Source: DATAMF01 sp964472565
GTDB taxonomy: Bacteria > Chloroflexota > Anaerolineae > Aggregatilineales > Aggregatilineaceae
Direction: 5' to 3'
Length of the DNA stretch: 50,445 nucleotides
Assembly: GCA_964472565.1 (NCBI GenBank)
Contig: CAYYNB010000021.1
Location: 1 to 50,445, forward strand
In this document: in pieces, positions 40,494-47,709 of the stretch
How positions within the stretch are numbered: the stretch's first letter is position 1
Layout: each line of letters begins with the position of its first letter
Made by a program: the position numbers and the translations under genes
The notes under the pieces: model-generated
Databases searched by the model: none
Told to the model about the DNA's origin: nothing
What the model saw: only the letters and a program-made list of their open reading frames with translations

Positions 40494-41567
40494 TCACACT
40501 CCCAAAATCCGCTCGCGGAGGTGCCGGGCAATCGCCCGCATCAACAGCGGTGGCACGCTGTTCCCAATCCGCGCCACTGCATCCGCCCATTCGCCTTCGA
40601 AGACAAACGCATCCGGGAAGGATTGGAATCGTTGGTATTCCCCAACGGTGAAGCGGCGGCGTTCTGCCCAATGCATCAGCCCGTGCATCGACACGTGTGA
40701 ATCATTTTTGACCAATGTGCGGGCGGGTTTGTGAGGCGCGAGTTTGGCCGCCGTGAATCCGCCACCCTTCGGAAAATAGTTGCTGCGTTTTTTGCCCGGC
40801 CCGATGATCTGCCACTCACGGTAGGCGGCATATTTGCGCCCCGCGTCGAGCAGCATCTGCCGCTCGGCCTCATTGATGATCACACCTTCCAGCGCCTGTT
40901 CCGCTGTAAAGGGACGGGTCTGGGCTGGCGGATGGCTGGGGGGGAGACCCAAATCATTCCGCACGCCGATGAAGATCAGGCGTTCGCGGGCCTGGGGCAC
41001 ACCAAAATAAGCGGCGTTCAACCGCGCGGCTTTGACCTGGTAGCCACATCCTTTGAGATCCGCCAGGATGTCAGCAAAAACCAGCTTCATTTTGCCCTTC
41101 ACCAGGCCATAGACATTTTCCATGACAAACATTTTGGGTCGAAAGCCGCGCAGCAGTCGCACATATTCCCGGAACAATTGGTTGCGCGGATCATCGATCT
41201 GCCGTTTGCCCAAGGTGCTGAACCCCTGGCACGGCGGCGAGCCATCGAAGACATCCAGTTCACCCGGCTGCACCCCCACCATCTCCAGCGCATCGTCCAC
41301 CGCTAACTGGGCAATATCGCCGTGAAAAACAGGCACGCCGGGGAAGTTGCGCCGGAAGGTTCGCACTGCGTTATCGTCCCACTCAATGGCGAGTATTTCC
41401 CGGTAGCCGGCCATGCTGTACCCAAGCGATGATCCCCCTGCGCCCGCGAAGGAACTGATCACCGTTGGCGCATCTGCCGCACGGGGAGCCAGGTGCTCAG
41501 CCCAGGCGTTTTCTAACAGCGCCAGGTAGTTATTTCGGCCAGCGATGCCCACAGTTGGGACACTCAT
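40494..41567 (-). CDS. C5 cytosine-specific DNA methyltransferase
   Basis: The 357-residue enzyme has motif I (SSFAGAGGSSLG at about 39-50), catalytic motif IV PPCQGFS with Cys113, motif VI MENV (149-152), motif VIII QARERLIFIG and motif X GNSVPP. No cognate restriction enzyme is beside it, so it probably protects phage DNA or modifies packaging-related sites. It overlaps the ParB-like gene by 38 bases. The start at 41567 follows GAGG. Confidence 0.92.
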   Translation of the reverse strand: MSVPTVGIAGRNNYLALLENAWAEHLAPRAADAPTVISSFAGAGGSSLGYSMAGYREILAIEWDDNAVRTFRRNFPGVPVFHGDIAQLAVDDALEMVGVQPGELDVFDGSPPCQGFSTLGKRQIDDPRNQLFREYVRLLRGFRPKMFVMENVYGLVKGKMKLVFADILADLKGCGYQVKAARLNAAYFGVPQARERLIFIGVRNDLGLPPSHPPAQTRPFTAEQALEGVIINEAERQMLLDAGRKYAAYREWQIIGPGKKRSNYFPKGGGFTAAKLAPHKPARTLVKNDSHVSMHGLMHWAERRRFTVGEYQRFQSFPDAFVFEGEWADAVARIGNSVPPLLMRAIARHLRERILGV

Positions 41568-42120
41568 TCCATGCCACCTCGTCTGCCGTGCTTTCGTCAT
41601 ATTCATCCCAGGTGGACGGCAGTTTCGCCAGGTCCAGGAGCGTCTGCATATTTTCTGCCGAAACCGAGACCGGCAGTTCATCGGCCTGCTGGAGTCGTTC
41701 CAGCAGGGTCAGGTAGTCCTCCGTTCGCCACAGCCGCGCGACTTCCTCCGCGCTAAACCCGACCACCGTCAGGTTGTTGTGGTCAATGCCAAAGCGCTGT
41801 GCGGCCAGTTGAGACGTCGCATCCGCTCCGAAGATGAGCGGCACATGCCAAACCCCGGCCCCATCCAGGCCAACCCCACGCGGCGCGCTTTCGCCTTGTT
41901 CTCGCAGATGCGCCAACGCTTCCAGGCGGCCATTGCCTGCCGGGATCGCATCAAGGGTGCTGTCATAAATCGAGGGGTCGCGGAAGCCGTGTGTACGAAT
42001 ACTGGCGGTCAGGCCGTCCAGGTCGTGTTTTTTCGGGTTACCCGCCCAGACCCAGGCAAGAGCCTGATCTAACGTCACATAGCGGATGGTTAGTAAATCG
42101 CCCGTCAAGGCGTCGGTCAT
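41530..42120 (-). CDS. ParB/Srx-like nuclease-domain protein, first late gene
   Basis: The 196-residue product has a ParB N-terminal-like domain: a strand TIRYVTLDQAL, NPKKHDLDGLTASIRTHGFRDP, AGNGRLEALAHL, then IDHNNLTVVGFSAEEV. It lacks the helix-turn-helix seen in the ParB at 43546. The end has a Cys pair (NECPNCGHRW), maybe a small metal site. In many phages such proteins stand beside methyltransferase and terminase genes and help recognise DNA for modification or packaging. The ATG at 42120 follows GGGAG, next to a terminator T-tract. Confidence 0.7.
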   Translation of the reverse strand: MTDALTGDLLTIRYVTLDQALAWVWAGNPKKHDLDGLTASIRTHGFRDPSIYDSTLDAIPAGNGRLEALAHLREQGESAPRGVGLDGAGVWHVPLIFGADATSQLAAQRFGIDHNNLTVVGFSAEEVARLWRTEDYLTLLERLQQADELPVSVSAENMQTLLDLAKLPSTWDEYDESTADEVAWNECPNCGHRWPK

Positions 42121-42131
42121 GGTGTACGCTC

Positions 42132-42278
42132 CCAAAAAACAAAAACGGCCCAAGCAAACGCTCGCGCCGTTTGAATCCGTTGCAGCCCGCGCAAGGGGCT
42201 GCCTCTAACTTGTTTCCCTCCCAAGTGGCCTTGTTGGGAAGGGGGTACTGCGTGAGAGGAGGGGGGGCACGCAGTACC
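42132..42278 (-). promoter_or_regulatory. structured late-operon leader ending in an intrinsic terminator
   Basis: Read on the minus strand, four inverted repeats follow one another: 11-bp perfect stem 42244-42254/42268-42278, stem 42219-42224/42234-42239, 7-bp stem 42182-42188/42196-42202, and AAACGGC (42143-42149) pairing with 42166-42172. The last is followed by a T-tract (about 42133-42144) that abuts the GGGAG of the first late gene. A terminator this close to the start codon suggests antitermination or attenuation. The 42279-42380 part shows no clear gene. Confidence 0.6.
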
Positions 42279-42380
42279 GCGATTGTCATATCACGACGAG
42301 AAGGACTTACCGAGAGTTGACTCCGCCTTTCTCGAAACTACATATCTGATGAGATACTTCTGATAGTAGCACAGAAGTTC

Positions 42381-42767
42381 TCAGAAATTTTTCCTAATTT
42401 TTCCTGTTTCGCATTTGGGGGCTACCACAAGACGATACTGGTGATATTTGCCTTTCTGTTCGGTTACAACCACCTTACTCGCCACCAGCTTGCGCAGTTG
42501 TTTGTGAGCCGCAGACGGTGTATACACCGACTCGCGTCCCCATAATGAAACCCCAACGGTATGCCCCATAAGAAAGGCGAGCGGGGAGAATTTGAGAAAG
42601 AGACGCGACTCGCCCAACAGGGCTTTTACATCGGGATGCTCCATGAGTTCTTTGAGCAGATGATCTCGATCTATCTCCCCCGTTGTTTGTTTGAAGTGAT
42701 GCCCGCAGCGCGGGCAGGTCGCTTCAAATGTGGTTAGCTCGAAAAGTTCCAACTGCGTGCCGCCCAT
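42381..42767 (-). CDS. winged-helix-like regulator with CxxC motif
   Basis: The 128-residue protein has an N-terminal CPRCGHHF motif (one Cys pair) and a C-terminal winged-helix-like region with HKQLRKLVASKVVVTEQKGKYHQYRLV. Such proteins bind DNA. TAGGAG precedes the ATG. It lies just upstream of the structured late leader on the same strand, so a role in late control is possible but unproven. Confidence 0.5.
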   Translation of the reverse strand: MGGTQLELFELTTFEATCPRCGHHFKQTTGEIDRDHLLKELMEHPDVKALLGESRLFLKFSPLAFLMGHTVGVSLWGRESVYTPSAAHKQLRKLVASKVVVTEQKGKYHQYRLVVAPKCETGKIRKNF

Positions 42768-43549
42768 GTGACTCCTAACTCGGCTTCCAAGCGCTCTCGA
42801 ATACTGGCTCGCACCGCTTCATCATCAGTATACACAATCCCCGATAGGTTGGGATCGCACCGCTGCTCCCCGCCCGCCAGCGAGCGCGGGGCTTTCTGTG
42901 TGCGCCAGGCAGCAATCGCGCGGTGCAACTCACGCACGGTGCGCTGTTCGGGGTCAATCCAGGTAATCCCCGCCAGATTGAAGTAAGCCCGCTCCTCGCG
43001 CACCGGTACAACCACGCCGGTATCCTTGCGCACCAGGCTTCCCTCCTGCTGGCGATACGGCGTGTAATATTTGATGTGCGTCACCAGGGCCGTGCTGAAC
43101 GCGCTCGGCCCGGTCCGGATGGTATAGATCGCCCCCCACGAGTCGGGAGACGTGATCCAGAGATCGACCTTCATATCTCCATGTCGGTTGTTGGTCAGCA
43201 GCCAGAATTTTTTATAGCGATCTCCCCAGGCTCGACGCAGGTCTGATTGTTTGGGGATATTCCAAATCCAGCCCTGTTCCAGAAGCTCCTCCAGTTTTTC
43301 ATCCAGCAGATTGACTGGCTGCGGTTCGCTTGGTATCGGCTTGCCTTGACCCGCAAATGCAAGCTGCTCAGTCGGTTGGCGATATTCGATTTTGGGAATG
43401 GCGATCAGCTCAATGTCGCCCACAAACGACAGCTTCCGCCGGATGCTGCCACCGATAGCGATTCGCTCACAGTAGGGTGCCAGGCGGTCACACACCTTGA
43501 CCGCCACCTGCGCCGCAAACTCAATCGGAAAACGAGACCCTTCACTCAT
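42734..43549 (-). CDS. Pol-X/Pol-beta-like nucleotidyltransferase palm protein
   Basis: The 271-residue protein has the Pol-beta superfamily palm: IGGSIRRKLSFVGDIELIAIP, with Gly33-Gly34-Ser35, Arg37-38, metal Asp45 and Glu47. A third acidic strand MKVDLWI (Asp129) is followed by SPDSWGAIYTIRTGPSAFS. The latter resembles the family X polymerase segment after the third carboxylate. No fingers or 8-kDa domain can be recognised, so it may be a trimmed polymerase or another nucleotidyltransferase. It overlaps ParB by four bases. GGGGTGG precedes the ATG at 43549. Confidence 0.65.
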   Translation of the reverse strand: MSEGSRFPIEFAAQVAVKVCDRLAPYCERIAIGGSIRRKLSFVGDIELIAIPKIEYRQPTEQLAFAGQGKPIPSEPQPVNLLDEKLEELLEQGWIWNIPKQSDLRRAWGDRYKKFWLLTNNRHGDMKVDLWITSPDSWGAIYTIRTGPSAFSTALVTHIKYYTPYRQQEGSLVRKDTGVVVPVREERAYFNLAGITWIDPEQRTVRELHRAIAAWRTQKAPRSLAGGEQRCDPNLSGIVYTDDEAVRASIRERLEAELGVTWAARSWNFSS

Positions 43550-44649
43550 GCGCCACCCCGTTCGGCTTGGTCTAACCCATCGGCAATCGAATGAAGCATG
43601 TTTCCCACGTTCCACACCTGGAGTGCCAGTTCGTGCAGCACCGTCGGCGCGATTCCCTGCCAGGCGTCAGCGGTGGTAGGCAGCCCATGCAGCAGCACCG
43701 CCACGTGCGCGAGATTGGCCTGCACATAGACGGGATTGGTCTTCGGCTTTGCATACGGCTGTTCATGCTCTGGTATGTTCGGCCCATCCAACGGCGCGCT
43801 GTCTTCGTCGCCATAGTCCACATATGGCTCCTCGTAGCCGGGATCAGCGTCAAGGTCGGTTTTATAGTGGATCGACGGCTTAGCGGGTTTCTCACGCTTG
43901 GGCGTTGTTTGGGCACGACGCTGATTAGATTTGCGAATCCCAGAAGTGTCTCGGAATTTGCCGTCTGCGCCTCGTGTTTTTTCCTCAACTGGAAAGAATT
44001 TACCAGTTGAGGAAATTTCCCCACCTGGCTCGACTGGTAAGAATTTACCAGTCAGGCTTCTGCGCCATGCGGCAATCGTAGGATGAGATACCCCCAACTG
44101 CCGCGCAATTTCCCGATCTGACGATGTGGCCCATGCATGGCCGCGCCGCAGCCGCCGCTCAAAAATATATTGCTTATCTGCGTTCGACAGCGCCTTTCCA
44201 TGCTGAAGGTTGTCCTCTTCGGCATAATCGTAGGCCGCCTCATATCCCCCCGGACGAATTTCCGCTTTGAGGGGTTTGATACTCTGTGGATCGTCGGCGC
44301 GTTCCAGGGCCTGGATCGTTGATTCATAACGATGATAGCCCGCCGAAAGAATCAGTTCGCCGCGTTCCTCATCCAGGTAGACGATAATCGGGTCACTGAA
44401 CTCGCCCCCATTGAGCAGAATCTGAACATACTTCTCAACAGTTTCCGGGTCCAACCCTCCCACGCGCACCTGAATCTCTGGGTAGAGCGTGATCTCGCCC
44501 ACTGAGACTGGACGCACAATCACCCGCTGGCGGTCAATCTTCTCCAGCGCACTGATATCCCCATAGAGCAGGTTGGCCGCTTCTTCGGGGGTATAGTCGG
44601 GGCGATCAAACGCCCCCTGTCGGGCTTTCCCTCTACGACGGCTTCCCAT
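43546..44649 (-). CDS. ParB-family partition protein
   Basis: The 367-residue protein has the ParB core: VRPVSVGEITLYPEIQVR, a GGLDPETVEKYV helix, AGYHRYESTIQAL, then a helix-turn-helix at about 170-195 (SDREIARQLGVSHPTIAAWRR). A disordered linker follows with TGKFLPVE and TGKFFPVE, and a C-terminal helical region (about 305-367), likely for dimerisation. It directly follows ParA, overlapping it. Two palindromes in its coding sequence (43981-44053) may be its own binding sites. It should load on parS and drive partition with ParA. Confidence 0.85.
   Translation of the reverse strand: MGSRRRGKARQGAFDRPDYTPEEAANLLYGDISALEKIDRQRVIVRPVSVGEITLYPEIQVRVGGLDPETVEKYVQILLNGGEFSDPIIVYLDEERGELILSAGYHRYESTIQALERADDPQSIKPLKAEIRPGGYEAAYDYAEEDNLQHGKALSNADKQYIFERRLRRGHAWATSSDREIARQLGVSHPTIAAWRRSLTGKFLPVEPGGEISSTGKFFPVEEKTRGADGKFRDTSGIRKSNQRRAQTTPKREKPAKPSIHYKTDLDADPGYEEPYVDYGDEDSAPLDGPNIPEHEQPYAKPKTNPVYVQANLAHVAVLLHGLPTTADAWQGIAPTVLHELALQVWNVGNMLHSIADGLDQAERGGA
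43981..44053. repeat. parS-like palindromic repeats within parB
   Basis: Two 20-bp sites 45 bp apart, ACTGGAAAGAATTTACCAGT (43988-44007) and ACTGGTAAGAATTTACCAGT (44033-44052), differ at one base. The first lies inside a larger 12-bp arm repeat (43981-43992/44003-44014), the second in a 9-bp arm repeat with a 4-base loop. They encode the repeated TGKF(L/F)PVE in ParB. They have the look of a ParB centromere. Confidence 0.55.
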
Positions 44650-45418
44650 TGGACAATCCCTCGATTCGATCTACCAATTCCCAGGCGGCTAATGCCGCAT
44701 CATGATTCGGCGCGTGTACAAAAACGGGCAGTGCATACGACACCGCTTCAGACCAGACAATCGACTGCGAAATCGGCGGCCAGACCAGGTCGCCAAATTC
44801 TCGCCGCAGCACATCCAGGTTTTCCTGGTGCTCAAGCGTGCTGGCGCGAAACTTGTTCGGTATAATGCCGGCGATCTGGACCTGGGTATTATTCAGCCGC
44901 CGCGACGCTTGCAGGCGGTTCAGGCTCTCCGTCAGTCCGTCAAAACTCAGGTGCTCACATTCCGTCGGATAGAGGATGTAGTTGGTCGCCAGATAAATCG
45001 CGCCATGCAGCAATGAAGGCGTGGGCGCAGTGTCGATCAGGACGTACTCGAACATCGTTTCGAGTTCCGCCAGGCGGTCCGCCAAAACCCAGGCGTTGGA
45101 GATTGAGTTGGCAATGTTCCGTGTCTCCACGTTCGAGCCGATCAAATAGAGATTGGAGAGATTGGATTGTCCCGTACCGCCGTACTTGGCCGGGTCAATC
45201 GCAGTAATGACGTTTGCAAAAGCCGCATCCCGCACAAGCAGGTCATAGATGCCAGGGTATTTTTTAATTCCCAGCGAGAGCGTGGCATGGCCTTGCTCTT
45301 CGGCATCAACCAGCAGTACTTTTTTTCCACGCGCGGCCAGACCGGCGGCAATATTCACGGCAGTGGTCGTTTTCCCGACGCCGCCTTTTTCATTGGCACT
45401 TGTGATTACGGTAGTCAT
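44633..45418 (-). CDS. ParA-family partition ATPase
   Basis: The 261-residue protein has a deviant Walker A KGGVGKTT (11-18), Walker A' LLVDAEEQG near 36-44, Walker B VLIDTAPTPS around 125, and the usual PTECEHLSFDGL stretch near 152-163. There is no N-terminal DNA-binding domain, as in short type Ib ParA proteins. AAGGAG precedes the ATG. It partners the ParB that overlaps its 3' end. Confidence 0.93.
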   Translation of the reverse strand: MTTVITSANEKGGVGKTTTAVNIAAGLAARGKKVLLVDAEEQGHATLSLGIKKYPGIYDLLVRDAAFANVITAIDPAKYGGTGQSNLSNLYLIGSNVETRNIANSISNAWVLADRLAELETMFEYVLIDTAPTPSLLHGAIYLATNYILYPTECEHLSFDGLTESLNRLQASRRLNNTQVQIAGIIPNKFRASTLEHQENLDVLRREFGDLVWPPISQSIVWSEAVSYALPVFVHAPNHDAALAAWELVDRIEGLSNGKPS

Positions 45419-45495
45419 GTGTTACATTCTCCTTGGTTTGGAGGGGCTGACACCGCCACGCGGGGGTGTTCGGCCCCTTGGCATTTAAAAGGGAC

Positions 45496-45699
45496 TTATT
45501 CGCCGTCTTCAATCACGGCGACAATCGTAAAATGCGGCACCAACTCGTTTGAGTTCTCGGTCACGATTTGAAACTGAACGCAGCGTTTCTCGGCATACCC
45601 ACGCACACCCGGCTGCTTATTTGGTACAAGTAGCTGTTGCAGCCAAGCGGCGCAGTCTGCCGGTGTGAGATGATTGGTACTGAACAGTACGTTTTGCAT
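45496..45699 (-). CDS. 67-residue hypothetical protein
   Basis: AGAGG precedes the ATG at 45699. The product is strand-rich near its end (CVQFQIVTENSNELVPHFTIVAVI). Unknown. The 77-bp gap downstream, before ParA, holds an imperfect GGGGC hairpin that may end this transcript partly. Confidence 0.5.
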   Translation of the reverse strand: MQNVLFSTNHLTPADCAAWLQQLLVPNKQPGVRGYAEKRCVQFQIVTENSNELVPHFTIVAVIEDGE

Positions 45700-45710
45700 C
45701 GATCCCTCTT

Positions 45711-45980
45711 CTAATTGGTCCAGGTTAACCCGCTCCAGATCAGCAGCTTGACCTGACCGAGCAACCGCGCGAGTTTTTCATCATCAACGGCTTCGCCCTG
45801 GAAAAAGAACTCTACCGAACGCCCTGTCGACGGACACGTAAACCGAAGCCGACTCTGAAAAACGTCCGGCTTGCCCGTCTTCACATAGAGGTTGGTGTCA
45901 TCCGCGGTATTCACGATGGTGAACGTCAGATGTTCACTCCATTCGGGCCAATCCCAGATGCTGATTTTGGTCTCGTCCAT
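45711..45980 (-). CDS. 89-residue hypothetical protein
   Basis: The ATG immediately follows the upstream stop (TAGATG). The product is mixed alpha/beta (HLTFTIVNTADDTNLYVKT, ... LARLLGQVKLLIW). No family. It is part of the replication-region operon. Confidence 0.5.
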   Translation of the reverse strand: MDETKISIWDWPEWSEHLTFTIVNTADDTNLYVKTGKPDVFQSRLRFTCPSTGRSVEFFFQGEAVDDEKLARLLGQVKLLIWSGLTWTN

Positions 45981-46490
45981 CTAACGCACCGCTCCGCTCG
46001 GTAATCCGGGCAGCAGCGCAGGCATCGTGCCCGTGAGATACGCCTGCTGGACCTGCGGCTCCATCCAGTCGCCCACCGTCTGCCCATCCGGTAGCAGGGT
46101 GTGCGCCAGAAACTCTTGCTCAAAGGTGACAATGCCACTGTCCACGGCTTCGAGTTTGGCTTTGATGATCAGCGCCAGGGCGCGCCAGCGCTGGCGGCAG
46201 GCCTGCTCCCAAGCAACGATCTGTTCATCTGCTCGCAGTTGCTTGTGTGTCGTGCGGGTGACGTACTGGTTACTGCGCGTCACTTCCCGTTGTTTGAACT
46301 GTGGATCATCCCGATCCGGCATCCGGATCACGAAGCGGATCATGCGCCCGTTCAGCCGGAAGGCGAGCATGGCCTGGGTACCGTCCCGGCCATACATAAA
46401 GCCGGTTGCCCCATAACGCTCCAATGTGCGCTCGATTTCAGCGCGCGAGCGATCTACGTTGACGGTGGTGTTTTCTGCATATTTCCCCAT
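45981..46490 (-). CDS. conserved-looking phage hypothetical protein
   Basis: The 169-residue product begins KYAENTTVNVDRSRAEIERTLERYGATGFMYG, a start I have seen in uncharacterised phage proteins. A strand pair AMLAFRLNGRMIRFVIRMPD and a helical C-terminus follow. Its place between exonuclease and partition genes suggests a DNA-metabolism role, not more. Confidence 0.55.
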   Translation of the reverse strand: MGKYAENTTVNVDRSRAEIERTLERYGATGFMYGRDGTQAMLAFRLNGRMIRFVIRMPDRDDPQFKQREVTRSNQYVTRTTHKQLRADEQIVAWEQACRQRWRALALIIKAKLEAVDSGIVTFEQEFLAHTLLPDGQTVGDWMEPQVQQAYLTGTMPALLPGLPSGAVR

Positions 46491-46497
46491 AAATTTC

Positions 46498-47103
46498 CTA
46501 TCCTCCCTTATACGGCAGCAGCCCAGCCATGCCGCGCATCACCTGCAGCGTCGCCAGGCAGTCGCACAGCGCATCGTGCGCCCGGTACTCGTAGCCGTAA
46601 CGACCAGCGGCCACGGATAGCTTCTGCCACTTGAAGCTGCCGAAGTAATCCGACCAGTCGCCGTAATACGCGGCATAGGCCAGCATCGCGCAGTGCGAAA
46701 CCTCGACGGGCATTGGCGGCAGCCCCCACACCGCGCAGCACCGGTGGAGAATCCCGGTGTCATACGACGCGTTGTAGATCACGACTTGCCGCTGAAAAAG
46801 CGCCTTTATCTGGGGGTACAGGTCCAGGAATGTCGGTGCATCTGCCACATCCCGGTTCATAATCCCGTGAATGTCGGTTGCCTCACCGGGGATCGAGCAG
46901 GTGGGTTTAACGCGCGTGTTCAGAAGGGGATTACCCTCCCGATCTACTGCGGCAATGCTGACTGCTTCACTCCACCCGTCCAGCCCGGTGGTTTCGGTGT
47001 CGAGAATCACCAGATCGGGCTGGTACAGCATCCAGCGCGCCCAGGCTCGCGCCCCCGTGTGGCTGTCGTAGAAACCAACCGGCTCCTCAGGAATGAAGCG
47101 CAT
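46498..47103 (-). CDS. DnaQ-like 3'-5' exonuclease
   Basis: The 201-residue protein has the exonuclease motifs DxE (Asp35, Glu37 in LDTETTG), ExoII Asp115 (IYNASYD) and ExoIII HDAxxD (His176, Asp181). It should remove nucleotides from 3' ends, in replication or repair of phage DNA. The ATG at 47103 follows AAGG; it overlaps the upstream gene by 17 bases. Confidence 0.9.
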   Translation of the reverse strand: MRFIPEEPVGFYDSHTGARAWARWMLYQPDLVILDTETTGLDGWSEAVSIAAVDREGNPLLNTRVKPTCSIPGEATDIHGIMNRDVADAPTFLDLYPQIKALFQRQVVIYNASYDTGILHRCCAVWGLPPMPVEVSHCAMLAYAAYYGDWSDYFGSFKWQKLSVAAGRYGYEYRAHDALCDCLATLQVMRGMAGLLPYKGG

Positions 47104-47656
47104 CGCCTTGACTTCCCTCATCTGCTTGTGGCGCAGCGCTGGGCACCGTGCCCGGCTCGTCGCGTTTGAATGCCTCCAGGTTGATAGTTGCCTGTCCCGG
47201 TTCCACCTTCTCCGCCGGGCCATGTTTCCAGACATGAACCGCCTGCTTCTCAAATGCATCCTTTGCAGCGTTCCAATCCCGCATGGCGTCCTCATGCGCT
47301 GCATCGATGTCTACACCCGCCTGCCAGCGCTGCTGGGCAAGCCGGTGATCGTCCATCGCCCGTGTGACTTCCATCTGAAGCGCTTCCAGGTGGCGCAGCG
47401 GCAGCAGCACCTGCGTCACGTGCTCGCCCAGAACAATCGTCAATTCCGTCACCGGCTGGTCCGAACGATGCTGACGATCACTCAGGATCAGCCAGATGCC
47501 ACCCTGTCCCATGTGCTGCACCAATCCGGCGGGCATGGGTTCGATCTTTTCCGGCTTGGCGGCCTTTTGGGGCTGCGGGTTGAGGCGTCTGAATTCCTCA
47601 CCTGCTTCGCGCTCCACATCCCATTCACTGCGTCCATCACGTCGTGCTTTAGCCAC
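47087..47656 (-). CDS. hypothetical replication-region protein
   Basis: The 189-residue product starts at a GTG with GGAAGGG before it. It has a Pro/Lys-rich start, a strand-rich middle (GIWLILSDRQ ... LTIVLGEHVTQVLLP) and a long helical segment (about 95-145). No family recognised. It lies between the initiator and the exonuclease. Confidence 0.5.
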   Translation of the reverse strand: MAKARRDGRSEWDVEREAGEEFRRLNPQPQKAAKPEKIEPMPAGLVQHMGQGGIWLILSDRQHRSDQPVTELTIVLGEHVTQVLLPLRHLEALQMEVTRAMDDHRLAQQRWQAGVDIDAAHEDAMRDWNAAKDAFEKQAVHVWKHGPAEKVEPGQATINLEAFKRDEPGTVPSAAPQADEGSQGDALHS

Positions 47657-47709
47657 TGTTCCCTTCCTTTTGGTTCATCCTGATACTCGTACGGTGTTGT
47701 GTGGTTGAT

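Noticed and set aside
41530..42120. Second plasmid partition ParB
   Set aside because: It lacks the helix-turn-helix and has no adjacent ParA; its place before methyltransferase and terminase fits a phage packaging or modification factor better.
17616..42120. Gene transfer agent instead of a phage
   Set aside because: Integrase, initiator, partition genes, restriction cargo and own origin are all present, which GTAs lack.
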